Shown here piece by piece: positions 22,912-31,769 of a DNA stretch of 44,150 nucleotides. The notes below the pieces were generated by a model. It ran no database searches and was not told the origin of the DNA. It saw only the letters and a program-made list of their open reading frames with translations. The DNA is from Streptomyces sp. CBMA156 (GTDB lineage: Bacteria; Actinomycetota; Actinomycetes; Streptomycetales; Streptomycetaceae). The position numbers and the translations under genes were made by a program. Numbering within the stretch: the stretch's first letter is position 1; each line of letters starts with the position of its first letter. Location of the stretch: assembly GCF_014596515.1 (NCBI RefSeq), contig NZ_MSJQ01000295.1, positions 1-44,150 of the forward strand, in the 5' to 3' direction.

Positions 22912-24186
22912 GTGATTGACCTTCGCCTGCTTCGTGAGGACCCTGACCGAGTGCGCGCCTCGCAGCGCGTCCGTGGCGAGGACGTCGACCTGGTCGACGC
23001 CCTCCTCTCCGCCGACGAACGGCGCCGGTCCTCGGGCAGCCGCTTCGACGAACTGCGCAGCGAGCAGCGGGTGCTCGGCAAGCAGGTCGCCCAGGCCAAG
23101 GGCGAGGAGAAGGCCGCCCTGCTCCAGCGCACCAAGGACCTGGCCGCCGCGGTCAAGGCCGCGGACGCCGAACAGGGCGCGGCCAAGGAGGAGGCGGACC
23201 GCCTGCTCCGCTCGCTGGCGAACCTCATCGACCCGACCGCCCCGGTCGGCGGCGAGGAGGACTTCGTCACCCTGGAGGAGATCGGCACCCCGCGCGACTT
23301 CGCCGCCGAGGGCTTCGAGCCGCGCGACCACGTCGAGCTCGGCCAGATCCTGGGCGCGATCGACACCGAGCGCGGCGCCAAGGTCGCCGGTGCCCGCTCC
23401 TACTACCTGACCGGCGTCGGCGCGCTGCTGGAGCTCGCCCTGGTCAACATGGCGATCGCCCAGGCCACCGCGTCCGGCTTCATCCCGATGATCACCCCGA
23501 CCCTGGTCCGCCCGGCCGCCATGGACGGCACCGGCTTCCTCGGCCAGGCCGCCGAGAACGTCTACCACCTCGCCGAGGACGACCGGTACCTGGTCGGCAC
23601 CAGCGAGGTCCCGCTCGCGGCGTACCACATGGACGAGATCCTCGACGCCGAGAAGCTGCCGCTGCGCTACGCCGGCTACTCCTCCTGCTTCCGCCGCGAG
23701 GCCGGCACCTACGGCAAGGACACCCGCGGCATCATCCGCGTCCACCAGTTCGAGAAGGTGGAGATGTTCGTCTACACCACTCCGGAGGACGCGGAGAACG
23801 AGCACCGCCGCCTGCTCCAGTGGGAGAAGGACTTCCTCAACGCGCTGGAGCTGCCGTACCGGGTGATCGACGTCGCCTCCGGCGACCTCGGCGCCTCGGC
23901 CGCGCGCAAGTTCGACATCGAGGCGTGGATCCCCACCCAGGGCAAGTACCGCGAGGTCACCTCGACCTCCAACACCACCGAGTACCAGGCCCGCCGGCTG
24001 TCGATCCGGATGCGCGAGAAGGGCAAGACCCGCCCGCTCGCCACCCTGAACGGCACCCTGGTCGCCGTCCCGCGCACCATCGTGGCGATCCTGGAGAACC
24101 ACCAGCGGGCCGACGGCTCGGTCGTCGTGCCCGAGGCACTGCGGCCGTACCTCGGCGGGCGGACCGTCCTCGAACCGGTCAAGTAG
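22912..24186 (+). CDS. serS: Seryl-tRNA synthetase
   Basis: The 424-residue class II synthetase charges tRNA-Ser. It has the N-terminal coiled-coil arm that grips the tRNA long variable arm (residues about 30-100, rich in Lys/Glu/Ala), motif 1 ([16 protein letters not shown]), motif 2 ([16 protein letters not shown]...HQFEKVEMF) and motif 3 ([17 protein letters not shown]). The GTG at 22912 gives the conserved MIDLRLLRE start. No Shine-Dalgarno sequence is close, so the message may be leaderless. A possible earlier in-frame ATG at 22879 would add 11 residues not expected in the family. A HAD gene follows after 52 bp. Confidence 0.97.
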   Translation: MIDLRLLREDPDRVRASQRVRGEDVDLVDALLSADERRRSSGSRFDELRSEQRVLGKQVAQAKGEEKAALLQRTKDLAAAVKAADAEQGAAKEEADRLLRSLANLIDPTAPVGGEEDFVTLEEIGTPRDFAAEGFEPRDHVELGQILGAIDTERGAKVAGARSYYLTGVGALLELALVNMAIAQATASGFIPMITPTLVRPAAMDGTGFLGQAAENVYHLAEDDRYLVGTSEVPLAAYHMDEILDAEKLPLRYAGYSSCFRREAGTYGKDTRGIIRVHQFEKVEMFVYTTPEDAENEHRRLLQWEKDFLNALELPYRVIDVASGDLGASAARKFDIEAWIPTQGKYREVTSTSNTTEYQARRLSIRMREKGKTRPLATLNGTLVAVPRTIVAILENHQRADGSVVVPEALRPYLGGRTVLEPVK

Positions 24187-24238
24187 CCCGGTCCGCAGCA
24201 CCCAGCACCACCCGCCACTCCCGGGAGACGCACGGCCC

Positions 24239-25090
24239 ATGAGCACCATCAGCCCCAGCCCCGCCTCCCCCGGAGCCCCCGGCGGCGACCTGCCCTACCG
24301 GCTGGTCGCCACCGACCTCGACGGCACCCTGCTCACCAGCGAGGAGACCGTCTCCGAGCGCACCCGCGCCGCCCTGGCCTCGGCCACCGGCGCGGGCGCG
24401 CTGCACATCATCGTCACCGGACGCTCGGCCGTCTGGGCCCGCCCGGTCTTCGACGAGATCGGCTACACCGGGATAGCGGTCTGCGGCCAGGGCGCCCAGG
24501 TGTACGACGCCGGCGCGCACAAGCTGCTCACCTCGCTCACCCTGGACCGGCAGCTGGCCGCCCTCGCGATCGAGAAGATCGAGGCCGAGACCGGCCCGCT
24601 GGCCATCGCCGCCAACCAGGACGGCCTCGACGGCCAGGTGCTGGCCGGCCCCGGCTACGAGTTGCAGATCGGCTCCGAGCTGCCGGTCGTCAGGGTCGAG
24701 CGCGACGGGCTGCTCACCGCCCCGCTCGGCAAGCTGTACATCCAGCACCACGCCCTGACCGACGACGCCCTCGCCGAGGCCGCCAGGCGCGCCGCCGGCG
24801 ACCTGGTCGGCGTGGTGATGGCCGGCGCGGGCGTGGTCGAGCTGCTCCCGCTCGGCCTGTCCAAGGCCACCGGACTGGCCGTCGCCGCCCGCCGCCTGGG
24901 CGTCCGCGCCGCCGACACCATCGCCTTCGGCGACATGCCCAACGACGTCCCGATGTTCGGCTGGGCCGCCCACGGCGTCGCCATGGCCAACGCCCACGAG
25001 GAACTCCTCGCGGTCGCCGACGCCGTCACCGCCGGCAACGACGAGGACGGCGTCGCCGAGGTCCTGGAGCGCCTCTACCCGCAGCGCTGA
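24239..25090 (+). CDS. HAD-superfamily (Cof-type) phosphatase
   Basis: The 283-residue product has all four HAD motifs: ATDLDGTLL with the Asp nucleophile (residues 22-30), VTGRSA (motif II), a Lys in LGLSKATGL (motif III) and FGDMPNDVPMF (motif IV). The large cap insert is of the Cof/type IIB kind, which usually acts on sugar phosphates, nucleotides or pyridoxal phosphate; the substrate is not readable. It follows serS by 52 bp in the same direction. A second, clearly related HAD enzyme is at 41309-42133. Confidence 0.92.
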   Translation: MSTISPSPASPGAPGGDLPYRLVATDLDGTLLTSEETVSERTRAALASATGAGALHIIVTGRSAVWARPVFDEIGYTGIAVCGQGAQVYDAGAHKLLTSLTLDRQLAALAIEKIEAETGPLAIAANQDGLDGQVLAGPGYELQIGSELPVVRVERDGLLTAPLGKLYIQHHALTDDALAEAARRAAGDLVGVVMAGAGVVELLPLGLSKATGLAVAARRLGVRAADTIAFGDMPNDVPMFGWAAHGVAMANAHEELLAVADAVTAGNDEDGVAEVLERLYPQR

Positions 25091-25135
25091 CGCCCTCCGG
25101 CCGTCGGCTCCCCGCTGCGGCCCCCGCCGCGCGCA

Positions 25136-25167
25136 GGTCCCCGTGTCCCCGGTGGGACGCGGGGACC
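25136..25167 (+). terminator. Hairpin terminator after the serS-HAD unit
   Basis: GGTCCCCG and CGGGGACC are the outer arms and GTCCC/GGGAC the inner ones, with a single mismatch between the two blocks and a loop of four or five bases. It begins 45 bp after the HAD stop. Confidence 0.7.
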
Positions 25168-25228
25168 ACTTGTCCGCGCAGCGGCCGTCCGGAGGGCCGA
25201 TCGGGTGTTCACGTGCTGTTCAGGGGTG

Positions 25229-25267
25229 GGTTGTAGGATGACCGGGCAAGCGGTTGTAGGATGACCG
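25229..25267 (+). promoter_or_regulatory. Two direct repeats upstream of the GntR gene (candidate operator/promoter)
   Basis: GGTTGTAGGATGACCG occurs exactly at 25229-25244 and 25252-25267, with a 23-bp period. Each copy contains TAGGAT, which fits a Streptomyces -10 element. The repeats end 42 bp before the regulator's start, so autoregulation by the GntR protein is likely. Confidence 0.7.
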
Positions 25268-25309
25268 ACGACCGATGATGACGTGTGCGGTGACAAAGGG
25301 AGGTCCGGC

Positions 25310-26032
25310 ATGAGCGGCGGTCTGCAGGCGGCCGGACGGCGCTCCCTGGTCGACACCACGATCGAGCAGCTGCGGGAGCAGCTCGCGGCCGGGGCGTGGC
25401 CGGTGGGGTCGCGGATTCCCACCGAGCACGAGCTGGCCGAGCGGTTGCAGGTCGGCCGGAACACCGTGCGGGAGGCGATCCGGGTGCTGGTGCACGCCGG
25501 AATGCTGGTCTCCCGGCAGGGCGAGGGGACGTTCGTCCGCTCCACCAGCGACCCGGCGTCCGTGCTGCGCGGCGTCCAGCGCTCGGGCATCCGGGACGTC
25601 CTGGAGGTCCGTGCGGCGCTGGAGACCGAGGGCGCCCGGCTGGCCGCGCTGCGGCACACCCCCGAGGACGTCCGGCGGATGCGGGCCGCGCTGGCCCGGG
25701 AGGCCGAGGTGTTCGCGGCGCACCCCGAGCGGGCGAGCCGCGAGGCCACCGTCGAGCACGACCTGGAGTTCCACACCGCCGTCGTCGAGGCCGCGCACAA
25801 CCCCGCGCTGACCGAGGTGTACCGCTACTTCGGCGCCTCCGTGCGCGAGTCGATGACCTCCGCCTTCGGCGACCACGAGATGCCCGAAGCGGTCGTGGCC
25901 ACCCACGAGGCACTGGTCGACGCGATCGAGAGCGGTGACCCGGACCTCGCCGAGGCCGCGTGCCGTGCGCTGCTCGCCGAGCCGACCGCGGCCGTCGAGC
26001 AGCTGCTCGCGGCCATCGCGGCCCGGAAGTAG
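25310..26032 (+). CDS. GntR-family regulator, FadR subfamily
   Basis: The 240-residue product has an N-terminal winged helix (ELAERLQVGRNTVREAIRVLVHAGMLVSRQGEGTF, about residues 42-80) and a C-terminal all-helical FCD ligand domain (from about 95). FCD metal/ligand positions are visible as the Asp and His in EHDLEFHTAVV, with further His residues in ATHEALVDAI. Such regulators usually respond to a small carboxylate. The ATG at 25310 has AAGGGAGGT seven bases upstream. The MFS gene follows after 64 bp and is its likely target, together with its own promoter at the paired repeats. Confidence 0.93.
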   Translation: MSGGLQAAGRRSLVDTTIEQLREQLAAGAWPVGSRIPTEHELAERLQVGRNTVREAIRVLVHAGMLVSRQGEGTFVRSTSDPASVLRGVQRSGIRDVLEVRAALETEGARLAALRHTPEDVRRMRAALAREAEVFAAHPERASREATVEHDLEFHTAVVEAAHNPALTEVYRYFGASVRESMTSAFGDHEMPEAVVATHEALVDAIESGDPDLAEAACRALLAEPTAAVEQLLAAIAARK

Positions 26033-26096
26033 GACGGCGCGAGCCTCCCCTTCCGTCGTCCGCTTCCACGCACATTCACGAAAGAACAGCACACCC

Positions 26097-27368
26097 ATGG
26101 CCGTCACCCGTGCCCAGCAGCCGGTTGCCACCACTCCTGCCCCGCTCCCCGTCCGCGCCCGGCTGGCCCATCCGTTCCTGCTGCTGACCGGCATCGTGCT
26201 GGTCGCGCTGAACATGCGCGCCTGCCTGGCGGCGGTCTCCCCGATGGTCGGCGAGATCCAGCGGACCTTCGGCCTGTCCGCCACCGCGAGCGGGCTGATC
26301 ACCACCGTGCCAGTGCTGTTCCAGGGCGTCGGCGCCCCGCTCACCCCCCGGCTGACCCGCCGCTTCGGCACCGAACGGGTGGTGCTCGGCGCGGTACTGG
26401 TGCTGGGCGCGGGCGTGCTGCTGCGGGTGCTGCCCTCGGTGGCGGCCCTGTACGCGGGCTGCGTGGTGATCGGCGTGGCCATCGCGGTGCTGAACGTGTC
26501 GATGCCGGGCCTGGTCAAGCGCGAGTTCCCGGACCGCGCGGCCACCATGACCGGCGTCTACTCGACCACCATGCTGGTCGGCGCGACCCTCGCCGCCGGC
26601 ACCTCCGTCCCGCTGGAGCACGCGCTCGGCGGCGGCTGGCGGGCCTCGCTCGGCGCCTGGTCGCTGCTCGCGCTGGTCGCGGCGGTGGCCTGGCTGCCGC
26701 AGGTGCTGCGCTCCCGGCAGGAACGGCAGGAGCAGCAGGGGCGGCCGGGGACGACGGCCGCGGCCGCCGCGGCCGGCAAGCCGATCGTGGGCATCTGGAA
26801 GTCCCCGCTGGCCTGGCAGATCAGCCTCTTCATGGGCATCTCGTCGCTGCTGGTCTACACCCTGGTCGCCTGGATGCCGACCATCCTGGCCGACCACGGC
26901 ATGGACCGCGGCCAGGCCGGTCTGGTCTTCGCCTTCTCCAACCTGGTGCAGGTGGCCGGCGCCTTCCTGGTGCCGCTGATGGCCGGCCGGATGACCAGCC
27001 AGCGCGCGCTGGCGGTGACCATGGCCGTCCTGAACGGGCTGGGCATCGCGCTGCTGCTGGTCGCGCCGGTCTCCGCCGCGTGGGTGTCGGCGACCATCCT
27101 CGGCGTGGCCCAGGGCGGTTCGCTGGGCCTGGGCCTGGCGTTCATCGTGCTGCGCACCCGTACCGCGGGCGGCGCGGCCCAGCTGGGCGGGATGTCGCAG
27201 GCGATCGGCTACCTGGTCGCGGCGGTCGGCCCGGTCGGCGCCGGTGCGCTGCACCAGCTGACCGGCGGCTGGGACGCCACCCTGCTGCTGATGCTGGTCC
27301 TGGTGCTGGTGGTCGGCGCGGCCGGCTGGGGCGCGGGCCGCAACCGCACCCTCGGAACCGCCTCCTGA
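26097..27368 (+). CDS. MFS transporter, CynX/NimT-like
   Basis: The 423-residue protein has about 12 hydrophobic segments in two halves joined by a charged Gln/Arg loop (about residues 205-230). It opens with LTGIVLVALNMRACLAAVSPMVGEI, the signature region of the cyanate/nitroimidazole transporter family. The MFS motif between helices 2 and 3 reads LTPRLTRRFGTE. Substrates in this family range from cyanate to small drugs; here the substrate is unknown. It lies 64 bp after a FadR-type regulator and is probably co-transcribed with it. A bidirectional terminator follows. Confidence 0.9.
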   Translation: MAVTRAQQPVATTPAPLPVRARLAHPFLLLTGIVLVALNMRACLAAVSPMVGEIQRTFGLSATASGLITTVPVLFQGVGAPLTPRLTRRFGTERVVLGAVLVLGAGVLLRVLPSVAALYAGCVVIGVAIAVLNVSMPGLVKREFPDRAATMTGVYSTTMLVGATLAAGTSVPLEHALGGGWRASLGAWSLLALVAAVAWLPQVLRSRQERQEQQGRPGTTAAAAAAGKPIVGIWKSPLAWQISLFMGISSLLVYTLVAWMPTILADHGMDRGQAGLVFAFSNLVQVAGAFLVPLMAGRMTSQRALAVTMAVLNGLGIALLLVAPVSAAWVSATILGVAQGGSLGLGLAFIVLRTRTAGGAAQLGGMSQAIGYLVAAVGPVGAGALHQLTGGWDATLLLMLVLVLVVGAAGWGAGRNRTLGTAS

Positions 27369-27413
27369 ACCACCCGCCGGCCCCGCCCGGGCCGCGCCCC
27401 GCGGATCACCGCC

Positions 27414-27447
27414 GTACGGATCACCACCGTGCGGCGGTGATCCGTAC
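27414..27447. terminator. Bidirectional terminator between MFS gene and ABC operon
   Basis: Perfect 12-bp arms GTACGGATCACC (27414-27425) and GGTGATCCGTAC (27436-27447) flank a 10-base loop. The element lies between two convergent transcripts, five bases from the stop codon of the ABC permease gene. Confidence 0.85.
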
Positions 27448-27452
27448 CGGGC

Positions 27453-28169
27453 TCACTCCTCGCCCGCGAGGGTCAGCCCGGCCAGCTTCACCGAGGCGAA
27501 CACCGTCGCCCCGACGGTGACCGCCAGCAGCAGCGGCACGGCCGCTCCGAGGGAGACGCTCGCGGTGATCGCGTCCTCCCCCGCGACCGCCCCGGCCACC
27601 GCCCGGCCCCACTGCTGGATGCTCAGCGTCCGGGCGCCCTCGACGTAGTTGCCGACCAACGACTCCCAGATCAGGGCGTACGCCAGCCCGGCCACCACGG
27701 CGTGCCTGGTGACCACGCCGAGCAACAGGAACAGCGCGCTGTACGCGGCCCCGGCGACCAGCACCGCCACGGTGTAGCCGAGCGCCACGCCGTCCTGGGT
27801 GCCGTAGAGGATCAGCCCGGCCAGCAGCGTCGGGACCACCGAGAACAGCCAGGTGACGCCGATCGCGACGGCCAGCTTGGTGGTGACGATCCGCCACCGG
27901 GGCAGCGGCTTGGCGAGCAGGTAGACGATCGAGCCGTCGTCGATCTCGTTGGCGATCACGCCGGTGCCGACCACCAGCCCGAGGATCGGGACCAGGGTGC
28001 CCAGGCCCAGCTCGCCGACGATCTTGAGGGTCATGCGGTGCTCGTCGGCGTCCGATCCGGCGGCGATGGCCGCGGCGACCAGCAGCAGGACGGGGACCAC
28101 CAGCAGCAACAGGCCGCGGCGGCGGCCCAGCAGCCCGCGCAGGGTCAGCCTGGCGACGGTGGGGTTCAT
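27453..28169 (-). CDS. ABC-2 type membrane permease
   Basis: The 238-residue protein has six hydrophobic segments in the ABC-2 export permease pattern, beginning LLGRRRGLLLLVVPVLLLVAAAIAAG. It includes the family's GTGVIANEIDDGSIVYLLAKPLPRWRIVTTKL segment between helices 2 and 3. The ATG complement at 28167-28169 is chosen because the preceding in-frame residues are Pro/Arg-rich and uncharacteristic. It is the last gene of a four-gene operon and probably pairs with the ATPase just upstream (58-bp gap). The substrate is unknown. Confidence 0.88.
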   Translation of the reverse strand: MNPTVARLTLRGLLGRRRGLLLLVVPVLLLVAAAIAAGSDADEHRMTLKIVGELGLGTLVPILGLVVGTGVIANEIDDGSIVYLLAKPLPRWRIVTTKLAVAIGVTWLFSVVPTLLAGLILYGTQDGVALGYTVAVLVAGAAYSALFLLLGVVTRHAVVAGLAYALIWESLVGNYVEGARTLSIQQWGRAVAGAVAGEDAITASVSLGAAVPLLLAVTVGATVFASVKLAGLTLAGEE

Positions 28170-28227
28170 GGTCGGTCGGCCCCTTCCTGGGTCCGGTTGG
28201 TCGGTGACAGCACGGGGTCCGGGGTCC

Positions 28228-29145
28228 TCATGCGGAGACCAGGTAGGAGAAGACGCTCTCCAGCGATTCGTCCGCCGGGGAGACGGTGTACAGCCGGATG
28301 CCGGCCTCCCCGGCAACCCGGGGCAGCAGGGTGGTGAAGCCCTGGAAGTCGACCGCCTCGATCCGCAGTGCCCGCTCCCGCTCGTCCACCTCGATGCCGG
28401 AGGTGGAGCCGTCGGCGATCAGCGCGGCGGCGAGCCGCCGGTCGTCGCTGGAGCGGACCAGGTAGCGGTGCGGGCGGTCGGTCATCAGCCGGCGGATCTT
28501 GCGGAAGTCGCCCGAGGCCGCGTGCCGCCCGGCGACCACCACCTCGATGTGCCGCGCCAGCTGCTCGACCTCCTCCAGGATGTGGGAGGAGAACAGCACG
28601 GTGCGGCCGTCCGCGCCGAAGCGGCGCAGCAGTTCCATCAGCTGGAGCCGCTGGCGCGGGTCCATGCCGTTGAAGGGCTCGTCGAGCAGCAGCACCGACG
28701 GGTCGTGGACCAGGGCGGAGGCCATCTTGACCCGCTGCTTCATGCCCTTGGAGTAGGTGCCGGTGCGGCGGTCCTTGGCGTAGGCCATCTCCACCAGGTC
28801 CAGCGCCCGGCGGGCGGCGGCGCCCGGCTGGGGCAGGCCGTGCAGTTCGGCGTTGGCGAGGACGAACTCCCAGCCGGTCAGGTAGTCGTACATCGACTCC
28901 CGCTCGGGCACCAGGCCGACCTGCTCGTACACCCGCTGGTTGCGCCAGATCGGCGCGCCGTCCAGGGTGACCGAGCCGCTGGAGGGCGAAAGGAACCCGC
29001 TCATCATGTGGATGAGGGTGGACTTGCCCGCGCCGTTCGGCCCGAGCAGACCGGTGATGCCGGGGCCGATGGACATGGTGATGTCGTTGACCGCGACCAC
29101 GTTCCCGAACCACCGGGAGACCTTGTCGATGCTGATGGTGGCCAT
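28228..29145 (-). CDS. ABC transporter ATPase
   Basis: The 305-residue ATPase has Walker A GPNGAGKST (about residue 35), a signature YSKGMKQRVK in place of LSGGQ, Walker B VLLLDEPFNGMDP and the switch His in SSHILEE. An additional C-terminal domain (about 215-305) contains a predicted beta/alpha fold of unknown role. It pairs with the ABC-2 permease downstream. The gene starts 30 bp after the preceding permease gene, so the two ATPase/permease pairs form one operon. Confidence 0.92.
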   Translation of the reverse strand: MATISIDKVSRWFGNVVAVNDITMSIGPGITGLLGPNGAGKSTLIHMMSGFLSPSSGSVTLDGAPIWRNQRVYEQVGLVPERESMYDYLTGWEFVLANAELHGLPQPGAAARRALDLVEMAYAKDRRTGTYSKGMKQRVKMASALVHDPSVLLLDEPFNGMDPRQRLQLMELLRRFGADGRTVLFSSHILEEVEQLARHIEVVVAGRHAASGDFRKIRRLMTDRPHRYLVRSSDDRRLAAALIADGSTSGIEVDERERALRIEAVDFQGFTTLLPRVAGEAGIRLYTVSPADESLESVFSYLVSA

Positions 29146-29174
29146 GCCGCCCTCTCTCAGACCCTGCTGTCGAA

Positions 29175-30074
29175 TCAGACGCGGCTGTAGCGGCGCAGCA
29201 GCAGCCGGTACGAGCCCGCCACCATGGCCACCGCGACGAGCGCGAACACCACCAGCCCTAGGCCGCCGGGCGCGTGCCGGCGGTCGAAGCCCTCACCGAG
29301 CCCGAACAGCTCGTTGACCAGGGCATCCACCAGCTCGGTGGGCGAGATCAGCGACGTCCACTGCGCGGCGTCGCTGCCGCCGTTGTAGGGGTTGCTGATC
29401 CCCACCGCGATGGCGCCCAGCGCGGCGCTGACCGTCAGGTAGCCCATGATGGCCGCGACCCCGAAGCCCCGGCGCGGGGTGGTGGCCGCGATCAGCACGG
29501 CCACCGAGGTCGGCACCAGGGCGTACATCACGGCCGCGGCCAGGCCGTACAGGAAGTGCCCGGTGTTGTGTCCGAAGTCCATCCCGCTGAGCAGCGAGCC
29601 GACGTACAGCACCAGCAACGGGGCCGTCATCAGCAGCAGTTGGGCGCAGGCCATGGCGCCGAACTTGGCCCGGACGTAGTCGGAGTGGGTGATCGGGCGG
29701 GAGAAGTAGAGCGGGACGGTCAGGTAGCGCAGGTCACGGGAGAGCAGCACCGGGGCCTGGGAGGCCAGGAAGACCGAGACCACCAGGCTGAAGTTGGAGA
29801 GGTAGCCGGTGTACTCGATCGGCAGCTCCTCCCGCTTCGTCACGATCGCCACCGCCACGAAGATCACCGCGGGCAGGGTGATCACGCCCAGCACGATCAT
29901 CGGCAGCACCTTGGACTTGCCGGAGCGGCCGAGGCCGTACGCGGCGCGCAGGCTCTGGGTGAAGAGCGCGCGGGTGGCGTAGGCGCGGCCGAGCCGGGGG
30001 CCGGCGTAGCCGCGGTAGCCGATGTCGTGGATGACGCCGGTGTCGGTGGGCCTGGTCTCAGGAGGCAGCGCCAT
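29175..30074 (-). CDS. ABC-2 type membrane permease
   Basis: The 299-residue protein has a cytoplasmic N-terminus with IGYRGYAGPRLGR, followed by about six membrane segments. The family segment LLSRDLRYLTVPLYFSRPITHSDYVRAKF lies between helices 2 and 3. The ATG complement at 30072-30074 has AAGGGAGGG upstream and overlaps the end of the ATPase gene by 17 bp, so translation is coupled. It pairs with the ATPase at 30058-31104. No substrate can be assigned. Confidence 0.9.
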   Translation of the reverse strand: MALPPETRPTDTGVIHDIGYRGYAGPRLGRAYATRALFTQSLRAAYGLGRSGKSKVLPMIVLGVITLPAVIFVAVAIVTKREELPIEYTGYLSNFSLVVSVFLASQAPVLLSRDLRYLTVPLYFSRPITHSDYVRAKFGAMACAQLLLMTAPLLVLYVGSLLSGMDFGHNTGHFLYGLAAAVMYALVPTSVAVLIAATTPRRGFGVAAIMGYLTVSAALGAIAVGISNPYNGGSDAAQWTSLISPTELVDALVNELFGLGEGFDRRHAPGGLGLVVFALVAVAMVAGSYRLLLRRYSRV

Positions 30075-31104
30075 CGTTCGTCCCTCCCTTGCTCTGCTCG
30101 GTGTCCCTGCCCCGGCCGGTGTTCTGGGCCTCGTCGGCCTGCTGGGCTTCGGCGTGCTGGGCGTCGGTGTCCTGGGCGTCGTCGGTGAAGAGCTCGGCGA
30201 CCCGGTGGCGGCGCTGCTCCAGCCGGACCAGGCCAAGGCCCAGACCGGCGACGGTGTCGCGGATGGTGTCGTACGTCGTGTCGTCGGCCAGCCGGACCAG
30301 CAGCAGGTGCGAGCCCTCCGACTGGACGGACAGGCCGGCCGCGGCGAGGCGCTCGCGGACCATCGGACCCGGCTCCGCGCCGTGGTCCTCCGGGAGGTCG
30401 GTGACCTCCACGGCGAGGACGGCCGTCGCCTCGGTGAAGGAGGCCGTGGAGGAGGAGCGCAGCAGCTTGCCGCCGTCGATCACGACCAGGTGGTCGCAGG
30501 TGCGCTCCAGCTCGCCGAGCAGGTGGGTGGTGACCAGCACCGAGATGCCGAAGTCGGTGTGCACCCGGCGGATCAGCCCGAGCATCTCGTCCCGGCCGGC
30601 CGGGTCGAGGCCGTTGGTCGGCTCGTCCAGCAGCACCAGCTTCGGATCGTGCACCAGCGCCTGGGCGAGTTTGACCCGCTGTTTCATGCCGGTCGAGTAG
30701 CCGCCCATCGGGCGGTACCGCTCCTCGTACAGGCCGACGTGCCGCAGGGTGTCCGCGGTGCGCTCACGGGCGGCGGTGGCGGGCAGGCCCGCCATCCGGG
30801 CCATGTGCACCACGAACTCGGTCGCGGAGACGTCCGGTGGCAGGCAGTCGTGCTCGGGCATGTAGCCGACCTGCGCGCGGATCTCGGGGCCCCGGGTGGC
30901 GATGTCCAGGCCGAGGACCTCGCCCCGGCCCGACGTCGCCGGGGCCAGCCCGAGCAGGATCTTGATCAGTGTGGACTTGCCCGCGCCGTTGGCCCCGACC
31001 AGACCGACCACACCCGGCCGCACCTCTACGGTGAGCTGGTCGAGGGCGGTGACGCGGGGAAACCTCTTGGTGAGGCCGTCCGTCTTGATGACAGCTGTGG
31101 ACAC
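30058..31104 (-). CDS. ABC transporter ATPase
   Basis: The ATPase has Walker A GANGAGKST, signature YSTGMKQRVK, Walker B VLLLDEPTNGLDP and switch His in TTHLLGE. Its C-terminal 40 residues are rich in Asp, Gln, Ala and Glu (DDAQDTDAQHAEAQQADEAQ) and look disordered. The GTG at 31102-31104 is my preferred start (348 residues); a TTG at 31134 would add ten residues. Neither has a clear Shine-Dalgarno sequence. It is the first gene of the four-gene operon and is divergent from the WXG-like operon. Confidence 0.9.
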   Translation of the reverse strand: MSTAVIKTDGLTKRFPRVTALDQLTVEVRPGVVGLVGANGAGKSTLIKILLGLAPATSGRGEVLGLDIATRGPEIRAQVGYMPEHDCLPPDVSATEFVVHMARMAGLPATAARERTADTLRHVGLYEERYRPMGGYSTGMKQRVKLAQALVHDPKLVLLDEPTNGLDPAGRDEMLGLIRRVHTDFGISVLVTTHLLGELERTCDHLVVIDGGKLLRSSSTASFTEATAVLAVEVTDLPEDHGAEPGPMVRERLAAAGLSVQSEGSHLLLVRLADDTTYDTIRDTVAGLGLGLVRLEQRRHRVAELFTDDAQDTDAQHAEAQQADEAQNTGRGRDTEQSKGGTNDGAAS

Positions 31105-31321
31105 ACCGACCAACGTAACGGGCTTGTCCGGCAAGGGCCATGAGCTGGAATGACGAGGCCGTCTGCTGCTGCGGTATGACGTCGGGCCCCCGTACCCCTA
31201 GGGGGTCGGCAAAGGCGGAACCCGCCTGTACTCTTTGTCGGCATCTTGACGTACTTGCCGAATTCTTTGCCGACGGGGGTGCCGGAGCAGCAGCGCTCCG
31301 GCACGGAGGGGATCGATCGAC

Positions 31322-31756
31322 ATGTCTGATCGGGCGACCGCGTTCGACCGGATGATGAACCCTTGGGCCTATGACGCGGACGGGAACCTGACCGCCCGGG
31401 CCCGCGCCCAGGAGGCGGCCCGCACCGAGATCAACTCGGCCTCGGCGGGCAGCGGTGGCGGCGGCGGTGGCTTCAGCGCCGACCCCGGCGCGCTCACCGC
31501 CGCGGGGAACAGCTCCGACCAGATCCACGCCCGGCTCAACGCCGACGGGCGCGGCGCCGACGAGGCCACCGCCAAGGTCTCCACCGCGCTCGCCAACTGG
31601 AGCACCGGCAAGGCCGCGCAGGGCGCCGCCGGCACCTGGGACCAGTGCGTCGCCGCCCTCGGCGCCACCGTCGGCCAGACCACCCAGGCGCTGCGCGCCA
31701 CCGCCGCCAACTACCGGCAGAACGAGTCGGCCGTCCAGCACGACCTCGGCGCCTGA
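31322..31756 (+). CDS. Small helical WXG/ESX-like protein
   Basis: The 144-residue product has a charged N-terminus, a Gly-rich spacer (SGGGGGGF, about residues 45-51) and then a helical Ala-rich domain of about 90 residues. That domain has tryptophans in LANWSTGKAAQG and GTWDQCVAAL, reminiscent of WXG100-type helical hairpins. No signal peptide or membrane helix is seen. GGAGGGG (31305-31311) precedes the ATG, and a perfect 9-bp hairpin (31280-31303) sits just upstream of it. It is 13 bp from the next gene and probably acts with it. I cannot assign a function; DUF6507 is a family name that may apply. Confidence 0.75.
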   Translation: MSDRATAFDRMMNPWAYDADGNLTARARAQEAARTEINSASAGSGGGGGGFSADPGALTAAGNSSDQIHARLNADGRGADEATAKVSTALANWSTGKAAQGAAGTWDQCVAALGATVGQTTQALRATAANYRQNESAVQHDLGA

Positions 31757-31769
31757 GAGGACCCCAGCG

